A stretch of 64,000 nucleotides of DNA, from assembly GCF_001605885.1 (NCBI RefSeq), contig NZ_LRPE01000034.1, forward strand, positions 62,001-126,000, read 5' to 3'. The number at the start of each line of letters is the position of its first letter. The first letter of the stretch is position 1. Shown here piece by piece: positions 8,080 through 16,926 of this stretch. The translations under genes were made by a program, and so were the position numbers. The DNA is from Acinetobacter lactucae. Its GTDB lineage: Bacteria; Pseudomonadota; Gammaproteobacteria; Pseudomonadales; Moraxellaceae. The notes beneath the pieces were generated by a model. That model had not been told where the DNA came from. It searched no databases and saw only the letters and a list, made by a program, of their open reading frames with translations.

Positions 8080-8892
8080 TTACGATAATTTCAATGCAGT
8101 GAGAGAGTTTTTCCACAGCAACTCAGCCAAATCCGACTCTGGCATATTTAAATTTTCAGCCAAACTTTGTAAAACATAAGGCAAATTAACAGGGGTATTA
8201 CGAGTCCGCTGTTCTGTTGAGGTTTGACAGCAAAGCGGTGTCATATCTGGACAATCTGTTTCAATCACCAAGTGCTCTGCACCTATAGCCTGCACAACGG
8301 TATGAAGTTTTTTTGCGTTCGGGTTGGTAATCTGCCCCGTCACACCAATTTTAAAACCAAGCTTGATAAGACCTTTTGCCTCTTCTACCCCACCACTAAA
8401 GGCATGAGCAATTCCGCCAAATTTAAATTTTTGAGCTTTTAATATGGCAAGCACATCACCATGCGCTTTTCGAATGTGGAGCAATACTGGTTTCTGATAT
8501 TGGGCTGCCAATTCTAACTGATCAGCAAAATATTGTTTTTGCTTGGCATAGATATCTGGCTGCTTATGTTCTTTTAAGAAAGTATCTAAACCAATTTCAC
8601 CCACAGCTACACAGTCCTGTTGCTGCAAAATTTGCTCAAGATGAGAAAGATGGTCTAGTTGGTGCTGCTCAATATAAAACGGATGTAAGCCTGGTGCTAA
8701 ATATGAAGTGGGGACATTTTCCCAACTTTTTAACTGATGATGAGTCTGTACCAACTCATCAAAGCGGGACTGTAAAAAGCCAATTAAGACTAATGCATCT
8801 ACACCCGCTTTTTTAGCATTAAGCGCTAATTGCTGCCGATCTTCATCAAAATCGGCAACATCGAAATGCGTATGAGTATCAAACAGATGCAT
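8080..8892 (-). CDS. TatD-family metal-dependent hydrolase (DNase)
   Basis: A 270-residue amidohydrolase-fold protein. Metal ligands expected for TatD are all visible: DTHTHFD at residues 5-11, GEIGLD, LLHIRKAHGD, HAFSGG and ETDCPDMTP. Family members are Mg-dependent 3'-5' exonucleases or deaminase-like hydrolases. The sequence fits the YjjV/YcfH group in general; I cannot separate them. Its ATG overlaps the TAA of the upstream lipoprotein gene by one base (TAATG), so the two are probably translationally coupled. Confidence 0.88.
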   Translation of the reverse strand: MHLFDTHTHFDVADFDEDRQQLALNAKKAGVDALVLIGFLQSRFDELVQTHHQLKSWENVPTSYLAPGLHPFYIEQHQLDHLSHLEQILQQQDCVAVGEIGLDTFLKEHKQPDIYAKQKQYFADQLELAAQYQKPVLLHIRKAHGDVLAILKAQKFKFGGIAHAFSGGVEEAKGLIKLGFKIGVTGQITNPNAKKLHTVVQAIGAEHLVIETDCPDMTPLCCQTSTEQRTRNTPVNLPYVLQSLAENLNMPESDLAELLWKNSLTALKLS

Positions 8893-9836
8893 TAGCCAGC
8901 ACTTTTTGCAACTGGTGCCGAAGCAGGTTTAGCTTTAGGCTGTGGCAAATAGTCTTCTTTCAACACATCGTGTAATTGGGCATAAGGAATCACTAATCGA
9001 GGAAGCCCAACCACATATGGTCCAATTTCATATTCACCGTATTGAAGGATTAAACCTTGCTCACCCAACAAGAAGTTATTAGATAATTTAAACGGCCACG
9101 CCTGCTCATAGTCAGCAACATTATCAGCAAGTTTGGAATCAGTTACCCAAGTCTTAAAGGCTTCATGCGCTAACTTTTCTAATACAGCTTTTTTCTGTGG
9201 GCGCAACAAGTATTCAAGCTCAATCTGTTTTTGCTCTTTTAAATCGAAATTATAGTAATGCTGTGCAGCAGAGCCATGAGCACCACCCAAATAGCTACTA
9301 CTATTAAGCACGACAGTGACAACTTTGCCTTGAGCCTGCAAAATTTTAGGTTTAACTAAAAGATTGATCTGATGATTACTACTTAAAGCTTTTAACTCAT
9401 TATCTAGATCAATAAATGAATTTGCATAACGTTGTACCTGCGCATCAAAGCTATTTTTTTGCTCTGCACCCGCAGTCGCTGAAGCTTCTGTTTTTTGTTC
9501 CGTTTGCGTGCCCTTAGCATCAGGTTTAGCAATTTCTAAAATTTGATTTAATGTATTTAAGATTTGCTGATCTATAATTTTGTCAATAAAAGGAAAATTA
9601 CTCTGTAAGCGCTCTACCGTAAATTCTGGACAAGTTTTACCATCACAATCAGGTAAAACCACCTTACTAGGAATTGTTTCACCCTTCAAAGTCAACTCTA
9701 CTGGCTTTTGTTCCTCGACTGCTGGTTTCTGCTGCTCTTGAGAATCTTTAGGATCAGCTTTAGGTTGGCATGCTGCCAAAAATATAGCAGAAGCAAGCAA
9801 AGTTAATCGCAGTGAAGCTTTAGAAGATAACATCAT
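8892..9836 (-). CDS. RsiV-like (DUF3298-type) lipoprotein
   Basis: A 314-residue predicted lipoprotein: basic start, hydrophobic helix and lipobox LAAC with Cys23. A charged, Pro/Glu/Lys-rich linker (25-60) leads to a periplasmic domain with a LPDCDGKTC pair of cysteines, SYLGGAHGSAAQHYYNFD (about 195-212) and a C-terminal YEIGPYVVGLPRLVIPY. The GGAHG...FDL pattern is that of RsiV/DUF3298 domains, which in Bacillus RsiV bind lysozyme. No ECF sigma factor is adjacent, so an anti-sigma role is not supported. It is the first gene of a pair with tatD (one-base overlap). The C-terminal 12 residues are an Ala/Pro/Lys tail. Confidence 0.75.
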   Translation of the reverse strand: MMLSSKASLRLTLLASAIFLAACQPKADPKDSQEQQKPAVEEQKPVELTLKGETIPSKVVLPDCDGKTCPEFTVERLQSNFPFIDKIIDQQILNTLNQILEIAKPDAKGTQTEQKTEASATAGAEQKNSFDAQVQRYANSFIDLDNELKALSSNHQINLLVKPKILQAQGKVVTVVLNSSSYLGGAHGSAAQHYYNFDLKEQKQIELEYLLRPQKKAVLEKLAHEAFKTWVTDSKLADNVADYEQAWPFKLSNNFLLGEQGLILQYGEYEIGPYVVGLPRLVIPYAQLHDVLKEDYLPQPKAKPASAPVAKSAG

Positions 9837-9923
9837 ATTTTGCCTTTTATTCTAAGGAGATTACGCTATGCCTTTCTAAGAAATTAGCGCATATAAATAG
9901 AGGTTGCAAATTCTGCTACCATC

Positions 9924-10766
9924 TTAAAACATTTGTTCATAAACCTCGGGTTGTAATATTTTTTTGGTCTGTTCTTTAGATAAATAAATGTCGAGCTGTG
10001 GAGCTTCTTTAGTAATCTGGTTTGCCTGATAATGTAAGCCAACCCCTTCACCATCAAAGAACCAATCTGCCTGTCCCCAATATAAAGTTTTTGGTGCTTC
10101 TTTCTTTATGTCAGCAGTCTGCTTTTTTAACCAGTCTTGATATGCCACCTGCACCATTTGATGCACAGTAGTTTGTTGATCTTTTTGTAAAACATCTAAC
10201 AAAGTTAAGCTCTTATGCAGTTTTCGGTCAGCCACAAAAAAGTAATAACGATCTTTAATCGTAAGCTCTTCTTGTTTGGTATCAAGCCCTAATTGCAATA
10301 GAACGTATTGATTACGCTGTGATGCAATACGGGTATGAAGATGCAATTCGTAAGCTCGATTCTTTGAATATTTATCTTGCCATTCATCAGACCTTTTAAC
10401 ATAAGCATTAATGGCTTGCTGCAAACTTAAGTCTTTTTTCAAATCAATTTGATCTTGAATTACCTTAGCCTGACTTTTCGCAATCCATTCATTTAGCCAT
10501 GCATCTTGAGTCTTTATCGTTTGAATATCGACATCAATACAATTCTTCTTCTCACAAAATGGCAAAGCATAATCAGCTTTTACTTGTTGTATGTTAAGAA
10601 ATGGTAGTACTTCGGCTTTCTCTATATTTTGATTCTGGGTAGAAGTTGATTTGATTTGAGAAGATGATGAAGGCTGAGTGCTTTTCCAGACAAAAAGACA
10701 AATCGCCAAAATTAATATGATTACCGCAACTAAAAACACAATAAATGTCTTTCTATTCAAATTCAT
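9924..10766 (-). CDS. Membrane-anchored RsiV-like paralogue
   Basis: A 280-residue protein with one N-terminal helix (residues 8-28) and no lipobox, so probably an uncleaved inner-membrane anchor with a periplasmic domain. It shares with the next gene downstream an LPFCEKKNC motif (compare LPDCDGKTC), a helix-rich middle and the C-terminal GEGVGLHYQANQI...LDIYLS section corresponding to the DUF3298-type end. It lacks the GGAHG segment, so it has diverged. The two genes, 87 bases apart and on the same strand, look like an old duplication. Function unknown; an envelope role is inferred from topology. Confidence 0.65.
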   Translation of the reverse strand: MNLNRKTFIVFLVAVIILILAICLFVWKSTQPSSSSQIKSTSTQNQNIEKAEVLPFLNIQQVKADYALPFCEKKNCIDVDIQTIKTQDAWLNEWIAKSQAKVIQDQIDLKKDLSLQQAINAYVKRSDEWQDKYSKNRAYELHLHTRIASQRNQYVLLQLGLDTKQEELTIKDRYYFFVADRKLHKSLTLLDVLQKDQQTTVHQMVQVAYQDWLKKQTADIKKEAPKTLYWGQADWFFDGEGVGLHYQANQITKEAPQLDIYLSKEQTKKILQPEVYEQMF

Positions 10767-10797
10767 CTCATCATCCTTTCTTATTTTTCAAAACAAA

Positions 10798-10818
10798 ACA
10801 GCTTCTTTTCGAAGCTGT
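10798..10818 (-). terminator. prfC terminator
   Basis: ACAGCTTC and GAAGCTGT form a perfect 8-pair stem with a five-base loop. On the minus strand it is followed by TTTTGTTTTG. Confidence 0.7.
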
Positions 10819-10835
10819 CTGTCAAATCTTAAAGA

Positions 10836-12428
10836 TTAGTGTTCACGTGTGTTACGGAACTGAATATCAGGCCAACGCTCTTGCATAATCTGCAAGTTCA
10901 CACGACTTGGTGCAAGATAGGTTAAGTGACCGCCACCATCGATAGAAAGCTGATCATGCGCTTTTTTCTTAAATTCATTGAGAATCTTGTCATCATCACA
11001 ATGAATCCAACGAACCGTATTAACACTTACAGGCTCATACACGCAGTCAACTTTATATTCTTCTTTCAGACGATAAGCAACAACGTCAAACTGAAGTACA
11101 CCAACTGCGCCCACAATCAAATCATTGCTAATTTGTGGCATAAATACCTGAGTTGCACCTTCTTCAGACAACTCTTTCAAACCTTTTTGCAATTGTTTTG
11201 ACTTTAATGGATCTTTCAAACGCACACGACGGAACATCTCTGGTGCGAAGTGCGGAATACCTGTGAAATGTAGATTTTCACCACTTGTGAAAGTATCACC
11301 AATTTGAATTGTGCCATGGTTATGTAAACCAATAATATCACCTGGCCACGCTTCTTCTAAGTGCTCACGTTCACCCGCAAGGAATGTCAATGCATCACTA
11401 ATACGTACATCTTTACCGATACGTACGTGATTCATTTTCAAACCTTTCTCGTATTTACCTGAACAGATACGCATAAAGGCAATACGGTCACGGTGTTTCG
11501 GGTCCATGTTTGCTTGAATCTTAAAGACGAAACCGGAAAACCCTTCTTCTTTCGCATCGACAACACGCTCTTGTGTTGGATGTGCTTTAGGTTCTGGCGC
11601 CCAATTCATAAATGCATCTAATACATGGTCAACACCGAAGTTACCTAATGCTGTACCAAATAGAACTGGAGTTTGTTTACCTTGTAAAAATAATTCACGG
11701 TCTAAAGGTTCGTTCGCCATTTGTACGAGCTCAAGTGACTCTTCAAAAGACGCCCAAGCCAGCTCACCTACTTTTTCACGGATATCTGCATGGTCATAAC
11801 CATCACGCACTTCAATATCGGTAATGGTTGAACCAAAACCTGCTTTGTAGACATACAATTTATTTTCAAGAATATTGTATACACCAGCAAAATCACGTCC
11901 CATCCCTAATGGCCATGTAATAGGTACACAGCGAATATTAAGGACATTTTCAATTTCATCCAGCAACTCAAGTGGTTCACGAATCTCGCGGTCCATCTTG
12001 TTTACAAATGAAATGATCGGAGTGTCACGCATACGACAAACTTCCATCAATTTGATGGTACGTTCTTCGACACCTTTTGCACCATCAATCACCATTAACG
12101 CAGAGTCAACTGCAGTTAGGGTACGATAAGTATCTTCAGAGAAGTCTTCATGTCCCGGTGTATCCAGTAAGTTAATGGTGTGACCTTTATAAGGAAATTG
12201 CATAACAGAAGTGGTAATGGAAATTCCACGCTCTTTTTCCATTTCCATCCAGTCAGATGTAGCTGCGCGATCAGATTTACGACTTTTTACCATCCCTGCA
12301 ACCTGAATTGCTTTACCCCATAACAGTAATTTTTCTGTCATAGTGGTTTTACCGGCATCGGGGTGGGAAATGATGGCAAATGTGCGGCGTTGAGCAACCT
12401 GTGCCGCTAACTCATCTTTAAAACTCAT
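10836..12428 (-). CDS. prfC: Peptide chain release factor 3
   Basis: Translational GTPase that recycles RF1/RF2 from the ribosome after termination. The 530-residue protein carries G1 (SHPDAGKTT), G2/switch (RGISITTSV), G3 (DTPGHEDF) and G4 (NKMDRE), followed by domains II and III with the RF3 ends ([16 protein letters not shown]). A GTG at 12437 in frame would add three residues, but the ATG at 12428 has TAGGTG at ideal spacing and is chosen. Single gene with its own terminator. Confidence 0.97.
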   Translation of the reverse strand: MSFKDELAAQVAQRRTFAIISHPDAGKTTMTEKLLLWGKAIQVAGMVKSRKSDRAATSDWMEMEKERGISITTSVMQFPYKGHTINLLDTPGHEDFSEDTYRTLTAVDSALMVIDGAKGVEERTIKLMEVCRMRDTPIISFVNKMDREIREPLELLDEIENVLNIRCVPITWPLGMGRDFAGVYNILENKLYVYKAGFGSTITDIEVRDGYDHADIREKVGELAWASFEESLELVQMANEPLDRELFLQGKQTPVLFGTALGNFGVDHVLDAFMNWAPEPKAHPTQERVVDAKEEGFSGFVFKIQANMDPKHRDRIAFMRICSGKYEKGLKMNHVRIGKDVRISDALTFLAGEREHLEEAWPGDIIGLHNHGTIQIGDTFTSGENLHFTGIPHFAPEMFRRVRLKDPLKSKQLQKGLKELSEEGATQVFMPQISNDLIVGAVGVLQFDVVAYRLKEEYKVDCVYEPVSVNTVRWIHCDDDKILNEFKKKAHDQLSIDGGGHLTYLAPSRVNLQIMQERWPDIQFRNTREH

Positions 12429-12612
12429 GAAATACACCTACTGCGGAGATTGCAGTGCCAAAGACCTAAAAGTCGATCAAAATAAAAATTGGCGTAATTG
12501 TAGCAGATTTATAGAACTGTTTAATGATTGTTGATAAACCAAAAGTTACTCATAAGCTTTTTAGATCTTATTTGAGAATATAGTTTAGCTTCTAAGAAAC
12601 TTTGTAATTTAA

Positions 12613-12640
12613 AAAGCCCATCTGTTTATAGATGGGCTTT
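12613..12640 (-). terminator. Terminator of the heme-oxygenase-like gene
   Basis: AAAGCCCATCT and AGATGGGCTTT form a perfect 11-pair stem around a six-base loop. The T-run is on the minus strand, just after the gene ending at 12661. Confidence 0.85.
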
Positions 12641-12660
12641 GTTCAAACTTATCAGAATGG

Positions 12661-13524
12661 TTATGCCAGTTTCTTTTCTTCAATAAATTGAACATCTGCA
12701 ATTTGTGCATCCCAGAACTCATTCCATAAAGCACAGTAATCAATACATAGCTTGGTTAAGCTTTCATAATCATCTTTTGTAATCGCTTGCGCTAACGCAA
12801 ACCAAAGGTCATCTTGATGATCATCATCAGCAGCCTCAGATGTTTCATCCGTGGATACACCATGTACATGGTAATAACCCCCACCTTCAACATCAATATT
12901 TACGAATTTAGTCGCTTGACGTAATGGTGGACTGAAAAGAATGACTTCTTCTTCTGCAACAGCCAATAATGCTACGACGTTAATATAGCTATCATAAGAA
13001 GATTCTAAGAATGATCTCACCTGATCTGCAAATTTTGATGGTTTATAATTACGGCGGTCAAGCTCAGTTAAACCATAATCATTAAGTAAATCTTCATATA
13101 AAGGATAGTGAGCGTATTCAGGATTCCCCAAATAATAATTATCTTTATCGAGTCCAGGACGAAAACCAAACTCATCAAGTATATTTAAACTTAATAATAC
13201 CCTTGGATACATCTTAGCTCCAGAATGAAGTTTAGGTTCCAATTGTTTTGTTAGAAACTGGGCCTTTAATAGAGCATCAGTAAAAATCTGTACAATCGCA
13301 TGGCGATACTCTAAATGAATATGCTTCAAAGTCGTCTTATCCAGATATCCACTATTTAATAACTCAATTGCAGGATGCTTACAAACCGGTAATTCTGCAA
13401 TTTTTTTTCTTAACTGTTGAAGAAATTGTAAATTCTCATCCCATTGTTTTGCAGGGATACTATTTTTCATCCCCTGCAATGCTTTTTCTCTTGGATTATT
13501 AAAGTCTTCAAATTTTTTTAACAT
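12661..13524 (-). CDS. Heme-oxygenase-like protein, possible diiron oxidase/oxygenase (HDO-type)
   Basis: A 287-residue soluble, helix-rich protein. Helix signatures resemble the heme-oxygenase-like diiron enzymes (UndA, CADD, SznF group): an E-x2-H motif in HLEYRHAIVQ (Glu72, His75), an AVAEEEVI helix with Glu191-193, and a late acidic helix with D-x2-H (Asp233, His236) in ADDDHQDDLW. A His-rich turn YYHVHG (218-222) precedes it. In that family these residues bind two irons. The usual extra His four residues before the Asp is not obvious (Ser229), so the ligand set may differ. It is divergent from a TetR regulator and has its own terminator. Substrate unknown; assignment is by motif only. 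Confidence 0.6.
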   Translation of the reverse strand: MLKKFEDFNNPREKALQGMKNSIPAKQWDENLQFLQQLRKKIAELPVCKHPAIELLNSGYLDKTTLKHIHLEYRHAIVQIFTDALLKAQFLTKQLEPKLHSGAKMYPRVLLSLNILDEFGFRPGLDKDNYYLGNPEYAHYPLYEDLLNDYGLTELDRRNYKPSKFADQVRSFLESSYDSYINVVALLAVAEEEVILFSPPLRQATKFVNIDVEGGGYYHVHGVSTDETSEAADDDHQDDLWFALAQAITKDDYESLTKLCIDYCALWNEFWDAQIADVQFIEEKKLA

Positions 13525-13851
13525 AATGATTCTCAGTAGAAAGTTGTTCTTATAGTTAAGTTATAGGTTTTCCCTTTATTTCAATTATGCATTCAATTGC
13601 CAAAATAAATTCCGCTCACCTATGCTTAACAAGTTGATACTATGTTTATTATCTCAACAAATCAACGGATTAATTAATAATATTTAAAAAAGTAAATTAT
13701 TGCCAACCAAATACATAATATGTTGTTTTTTTAAATCAACCAAACTATTGAATAAATATAATTTTTTAAATACTATAAAATAAGTTTTATTTAAGCATCT
13801 ACACTTTACAATAGCAAAGTTAATCAAAAAATATTCACGACGGGAAAACCA
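13525..13851. promoter_or_regulatory. Divergent regulatory region between the heme-oxygenase-like and TetR genes
   Basis: About 327 AT-rich bases with no convincing ORF. It must hold both divergent promoters. The only compact palindrome I note is ACATA-A-TATGT at 13713-13723, which is short for a TetR operator. Assignment as operator is speculative. Confidence 0.3.
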
Positions 13852-14424
13852 ATGTCAAAAAGAGAAACTATTATAAGAACAGCAACAGCCCTCTTTAACC
13901 AAAAAAGCTATACCTCCATTGGAGTTGATCGAATTATTGCTGATTCTGGCGTTGCAAAAATGACTTTTTATAAATATTTTCCTTCAAAGGAAAATTTAAT
14001 TATGGAATGTTTGCAACATCGGAATATAAATATTCAAAATTCAATCAATGAACAATTAAATTTACATCAAGATGCCAACCCACTCGAAAAAATTCATATT
14101 ATTTTCAAGTGGTATGTGGACTGGATCAATAGCGAAACATTTAATGGATGTTTATTTAAAAAAGCATTTATTGAAGTATCTAAACAATATACTTCGATTC
14201 GTGAACCATTTTATGAATATACAAAATGGTTAACTAATTTATTGGATGAAAAGCTTACTCAATTAGGTATAGAAAATCCTACCCCTCTCATTCATATCAT
14301 TATTTCTATTATAGATGGTATGATTATTGATGGGACTACGGATAAAAATCTAATTAACCCAGAAAAAATCTGGAAATATATTGAGTTTTTAATTACAGAA
14401 GAGATTCCCGAGTACGTATCTTAA
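13852..14424 (+). CDS. TetR/AcrR-family transcriptional regulator
   Basis: A 190-residue regulator. The N-terminal domain (residues 3-55) is a clear TetR DNA-binding domain: ETIIRTATALFNQKSY, then GVDRIIADSGVAKMTFYKYF with the recognition helix, then SKENLIMECL. The C-terminal ligand domain resembles TetR_C proteins whose typical middle reads GCLFKKAFIEVS. It is divergent from the heme-oxygenase-like gene, which is its most likely target. AT-rich codon use is notable. Ligand unknown. Confidence 0.92.
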   Translation: MSKRETIIRTATALFNQKSYTSIGVDRIIADSGVAKMTFYKYFPSKENLIMECLQHRNINIQNSINEQLNLHQDANPLEKIHIIFKWYVDWINSETFNGCLFKKAFIEVSKQYTSIREPFYEYTKWLTNLLDEKLTQLGIENPTPLIHIIISIIDGMIIDGTTDKNLINPEKIWKYIEFLITEEIPEYVS

Positions 14425-14609
14425 TTTAAAATTATCAAAGCTTGTTATTTTAATAAAAAATTTGAGAAAAAATAAAAAATAAATTTTCAAATACTTTATA
14501 ACTGAGATAATTCTAAATTTTAGTGCTTTACTTTAGCTTTCATAATTTCTCTAGGCTTTTTTACGAACTCATATTAGAATCCTGAAAATTTATCACCATG
14601 CACTGATCT

Positions 14610-15155
14610 ATGAAAAAATTTCTAGGTAACTCTATTTTTAAAGCCGTTGGTTGGACCTACAATGTAGACCCTCAAATTCTTGAAAAAAAACAAGTTATTA
14701 TTGGCTTTGAACATACTTCGAATCTAGATGCAGTGTTATCGATTGCCCTCTTCCAAATGTTAGATATCAAAATTCATACCTTAATAAAAAAAGAACTTTT
14801 TAAGGGTCCACTTAAACCAATTTTAGAAAAGCTCGGTGGTATTCCAGTTGACCGTAAAGCAAGTAAAGATATCGTTTCACAAATGGTCGAACAATTTCAA
14901 TCACATGAAACCTTTAACTTGGTAATTGCTCCTGAAGCTACTCGTGCTAAAGATGGCTCTGAACGTAAGCCTATCCGTACAGGTTTTTGGCATATTGCAA
15001 AAGCAGCCAATGTACCTATTGTTTTAATGTATGCAAACGCTCGAAGTAAACAAGGGGGGATTTTAGGTAAAATTTATCCGACTGATTTACAAAAAGACTT
15101 GGAAACCATTAAAGAGCTATATGCTCAATTTGATATAGATGTAAAAATTAACTAA
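14610..15155 (+). CDS. Small PlsC-like acyltransferase (LPLAT superfamily)
   Basis: A 181-residue protein with the acyltransferase motifs in order: H-x4-D (His35-Asp40 in EHTSNLD), FKGPLKPILEKLGGIPVDR (motif II/III region, about 67-86) and APEATRAKDG (motif III, about 110-119, Glu-x-Thr form), then VPIVLMY. It lacks the N-terminal membrane helix of PlsC and is about 60 residues shorter, resembling short 1-acylglycerol-3-phosphate acyltransferase-like proteins found widely in bacteria. Acyl donor and acceptor are unknown. An inverted repeat follows the stop. It is unrelated in function to the TetR gene upstream as far as can be seen. Confidence 0.8.
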   Translation: MKKFLGNSIFKAVGWTYNVDPQILEKKQVIIGFEHTSNLDAVLSIALFQMLDIKIHTLIKKELFKGPLKPILEKLGGIPVDRKASKDIVSQMVEQFQSHETFNLVIAPEATRAKDGSERKPIRTGFWHIAKAANVPIVLMYANARSKQGGILGKIYPTDLQKDLETIKELYAQFDIDVKIN

Positions 15156-15174
15156 ATCAAATGGGAATTAATTT

Positions 15175-15197
15175 GACCTAATCTCAATCATTAGGTC
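15175..15197 (+). terminator. Perfect inverted repeat after the acyltransferase gene
   Basis: GACCTAAT and ATTAGGTC pair perfectly around a seven-base loop, 20 bases past the stop codon. No strong T-run follows, so termination would be weak or assisted. It could also be an operator for yebC. Confidence 0.4.
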
Positions 15198-15316
15198 TTA
15201 AGCTTATTGTTCTTATTCAATTGGCTAACAAAACGCAGGGCAACAGTTTTCAACAAAACCAAGCCTATGCTAATATTCCAGCACTTTTGCATTTTCTTTT
15301 TTTGGAGTTCACGTCC

Positions 15317-16066
15317 ATGGCGGGTCATTCTAAATGGGCCAATATTAAGCATCGTAAAGCGAAACAAGATGCAAGTCGCGGTAAAGTTTTTACTAAATAT
15401 ATTCGTGAAATTGTGACTGCTGCCAAACTTGGTGGTGGAGATCCTGCTAGCAACCCTCGTCTGCGTGCAGTAGTAGAAAAAGCTCTCTCAGTTAATATGA
15501 CACGTGACACCATTAACCGTGCAATCCAACGTGGTGCTGGTGGTGAAGATAATGATGATTTAAAAGAAGTAACTTACGAAGGTTATGGGGTTGGTGGGGT
15601 TGCTGTTCTTGTTGAAACAATGACTGATAACTTAAACCGTACAGTACCAGACGTACGTCACTGTTTTAGTAAAACAAATGGTAACTTAGGAACTGCGGGT
15701 TCTGTATCTTATCTATTTACTAAACGTGGTGAGATTACTTTTGAAGATGTTTCTTTAGAAGATAAAATCATGGAAGTTGCTTTAGAAGCTGGCGCTGAAG
15801 ATATTGAAGTTTCTGAAGATGCAATCTTGGTCATCACTTCACCAGAAACTTTCGGTGAAGTTCAGGATGCTCTTGCTGCTGCTGGTTTAAAATCTGACAA
15901 CGCTGAAGTTGTGATGAGTCCATCTACAAAAGCTGAAATTACAGATGTTGACCAAGCAAAACAAATTCTTAAAATGATTGATATGTTTGAAGATCTTGAC
16001 GATGTACAAAACGTTTATACCAACGTTGAATTCTCGGATGAAGTTTTAGCTCAACTTGATGCTTAA
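15317..16066 (+). CDS. YebC/PmpR-family protein
   Basis: A 249-residue protein of the universal YebC/TACO1 family, known as DNA-binding regulators and, for some members, as factors relieving ribosome stalling. The N-terminal [19 protein letters not shown] and the following [12 protein letters not shown] are diagnostic. The frame stays open upstream to 15221, but the family always begins at MAGHSKW, and GGAG lies upstream of the ATG at 15317. Length matches the family (about 246-250). Not linked to ruvC here. Ends at a strong terminator. Confidence 0.93.
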   Translation: MAGHSKWANIKHRKAKQDASRGKVFTKYIREIVTAAKLGGGDPASNPRLRAVVEKALSVNMTRDTINRAIQRGAGGEDNDDLKEVTYEGYGVGGVAVLVETMTDNLNRTVPDVRHCFSKTNGNLGTAGSVSYLFTKRGEITFEDVSLEDKIMEVALEAGAEDIEVSEDAILVITSPETFGEVQDALAAAGLKSDNAEVVMSPSTKAEITDVDQAKQILKMIDMFEDLDDVQNVYTNVEFSDEVLAQLDA

Positions 16067-16091
16067 AATCAAACATTTGAATTAAAGAAAG

Positions 16092-16115
16092 CGCACCAAT
16101 TGGTGCGTTTTTTTT
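16092..16115. terminator. Terminator between yebC and the lrp-like gene
   Basis: The 16-base perfect palindrome CGCACCAATTGGTGCG is followed by eight T on the plus strand. It also overlaps the end of the convergent regulator gene. Confidence 0.85.
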
Positions 16116-16584
16116 ATAGTTTGTTGAGCAAGTTATAACAATTAAATACATTATATTCTTTAATGACAAAGCTCGAATGCAAAGCAACTACGTTGTCGAT
16201 TTTTCCAATACGTCTTAATAAAATTTCACTGTAGTCATCCATGTTGCGTGCCACAAGCTCCAAAATAAAATCGGCACTTTGCCCTGTTACCAAAAATGCA
16301 TTGGTTACTTCTGGAATGGCTTCTATTTCAGAAAGAAACTTATCAAATGTTTCACTATCATGCTTGCTCAACGAAACTTGCAATAAAATATGTAAAGTAA
16401 AACCAAGCTTACTAAAATTAATTTCCCTTTTGAGCTGCCCCATAATGTTGGCTTCAATCAGGTGCTTAATCCGGCGGTGCACAGAACTGACTGACAGATT
16501 GATCCGTTCTGAAAGTTCATTCAAATTTAAGTCTTCATGAGACAAAATTTCTAGAATTTGTTTATCAAAACGATCTAACTCCAC
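16114..16584 (-). CDS. Lrp/AsnC-family transcriptional regulator
   Basis: A 156-residue regulator. The N-terminal helix-turn-helix (residues 1-50: LDRFDKQILEIL, LNELSERINLSVSSVHRRIKHL) and the C-terminal RAM ligand-binding domain (VTNAFLVTGQSADFILELVARNMDDY) are complete. The frame is open upstream to 16656, but the GTG at 16584 has GGAG at seven bases and gives the standard N-terminus xELDRFD, so it is chosen. Such proteins sense amino acids; its neighbours are an amino acid importer and a porin, which fits but does not prove local control. Confidence 0.9.
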   Translation of the reverse strand: MELDRFDKQILEILSHEDLNLNELSERINLSVSSVHRRIKHLIEANIMGQLKREINFSKLGFTLHILLQVSLSKHDSETFDKFLSEIEAIPEVTNAFLVTGQSADFILELVARNMDDYSEILLRRIGKIDNVVALHSSFVIKEYNVFNCYNLLNKL

Positions 16585-16658
16585 TCTTATCTCCAGCCAG
16601 AATTTCAAAGTAAAGACAGTATACCCTATACCTTCACTTCTGCATTGAAAATACAAAG

Positions 16659-16717
16659 GTTTAAAGGCAGCTAAAAATTTATTTTTATAAAACTTATTTC
16701 TTTTATGCCTTTTAAAC
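16659..16717. repeat. Widely spaced inverted repeat in the lrp-dcaP interval
   Basis: GTTTAAAGGCA (16659-16669) is mirrored by TGCCTTTTAAAC (16706-16717), one extra T, with 36 AT-rich bases between. It lies upstream of the regulator gene and before the porin gene. It could be a cruciform or a paired operator. The rest of 16585-16926 holds no ORF I believe. Confidence 0.4.
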
Positions 16718-16867
16718 GTGCAAATAGTTTCATGTACGGTTCATTTTAGAGAGTTAACTTTATGCTTTAATCCGAATTATCTATGTAAAATGCTTATTCT
16801 TACTACTATTTGAAGCTAGAAAGGAAGTAATTAGCAAAATTTGTTTGTTTTTCAAGTTTCTTAAAGT

Positions 16868-16883
16868 TGGCATCATTTTTGTT
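16868..16883 (+). promoter_or_regulatory. Weak sigma-54-like promoter candidate before the porin gene
   Basis: TGGCATC with TTGTT at -24/-12 spacing. The GG is correct but the normally invariant C of the -12 GC is T, so this is weak. It is noted because stronger examples precede gltI and ansB. Confidence 0.2.
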
Positions 16884-16926
16884 ATGTATTTGCAGGAAAA
16901 TTTTTATCCATGTCGGGGGAGTTCCT

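Noticed and set aside
8892-10766. Anti-sigma factor module
   Set aside because: RsiV-like domains alone do not make an anti-sigma factor; no ECF sigma gene lies nearby.
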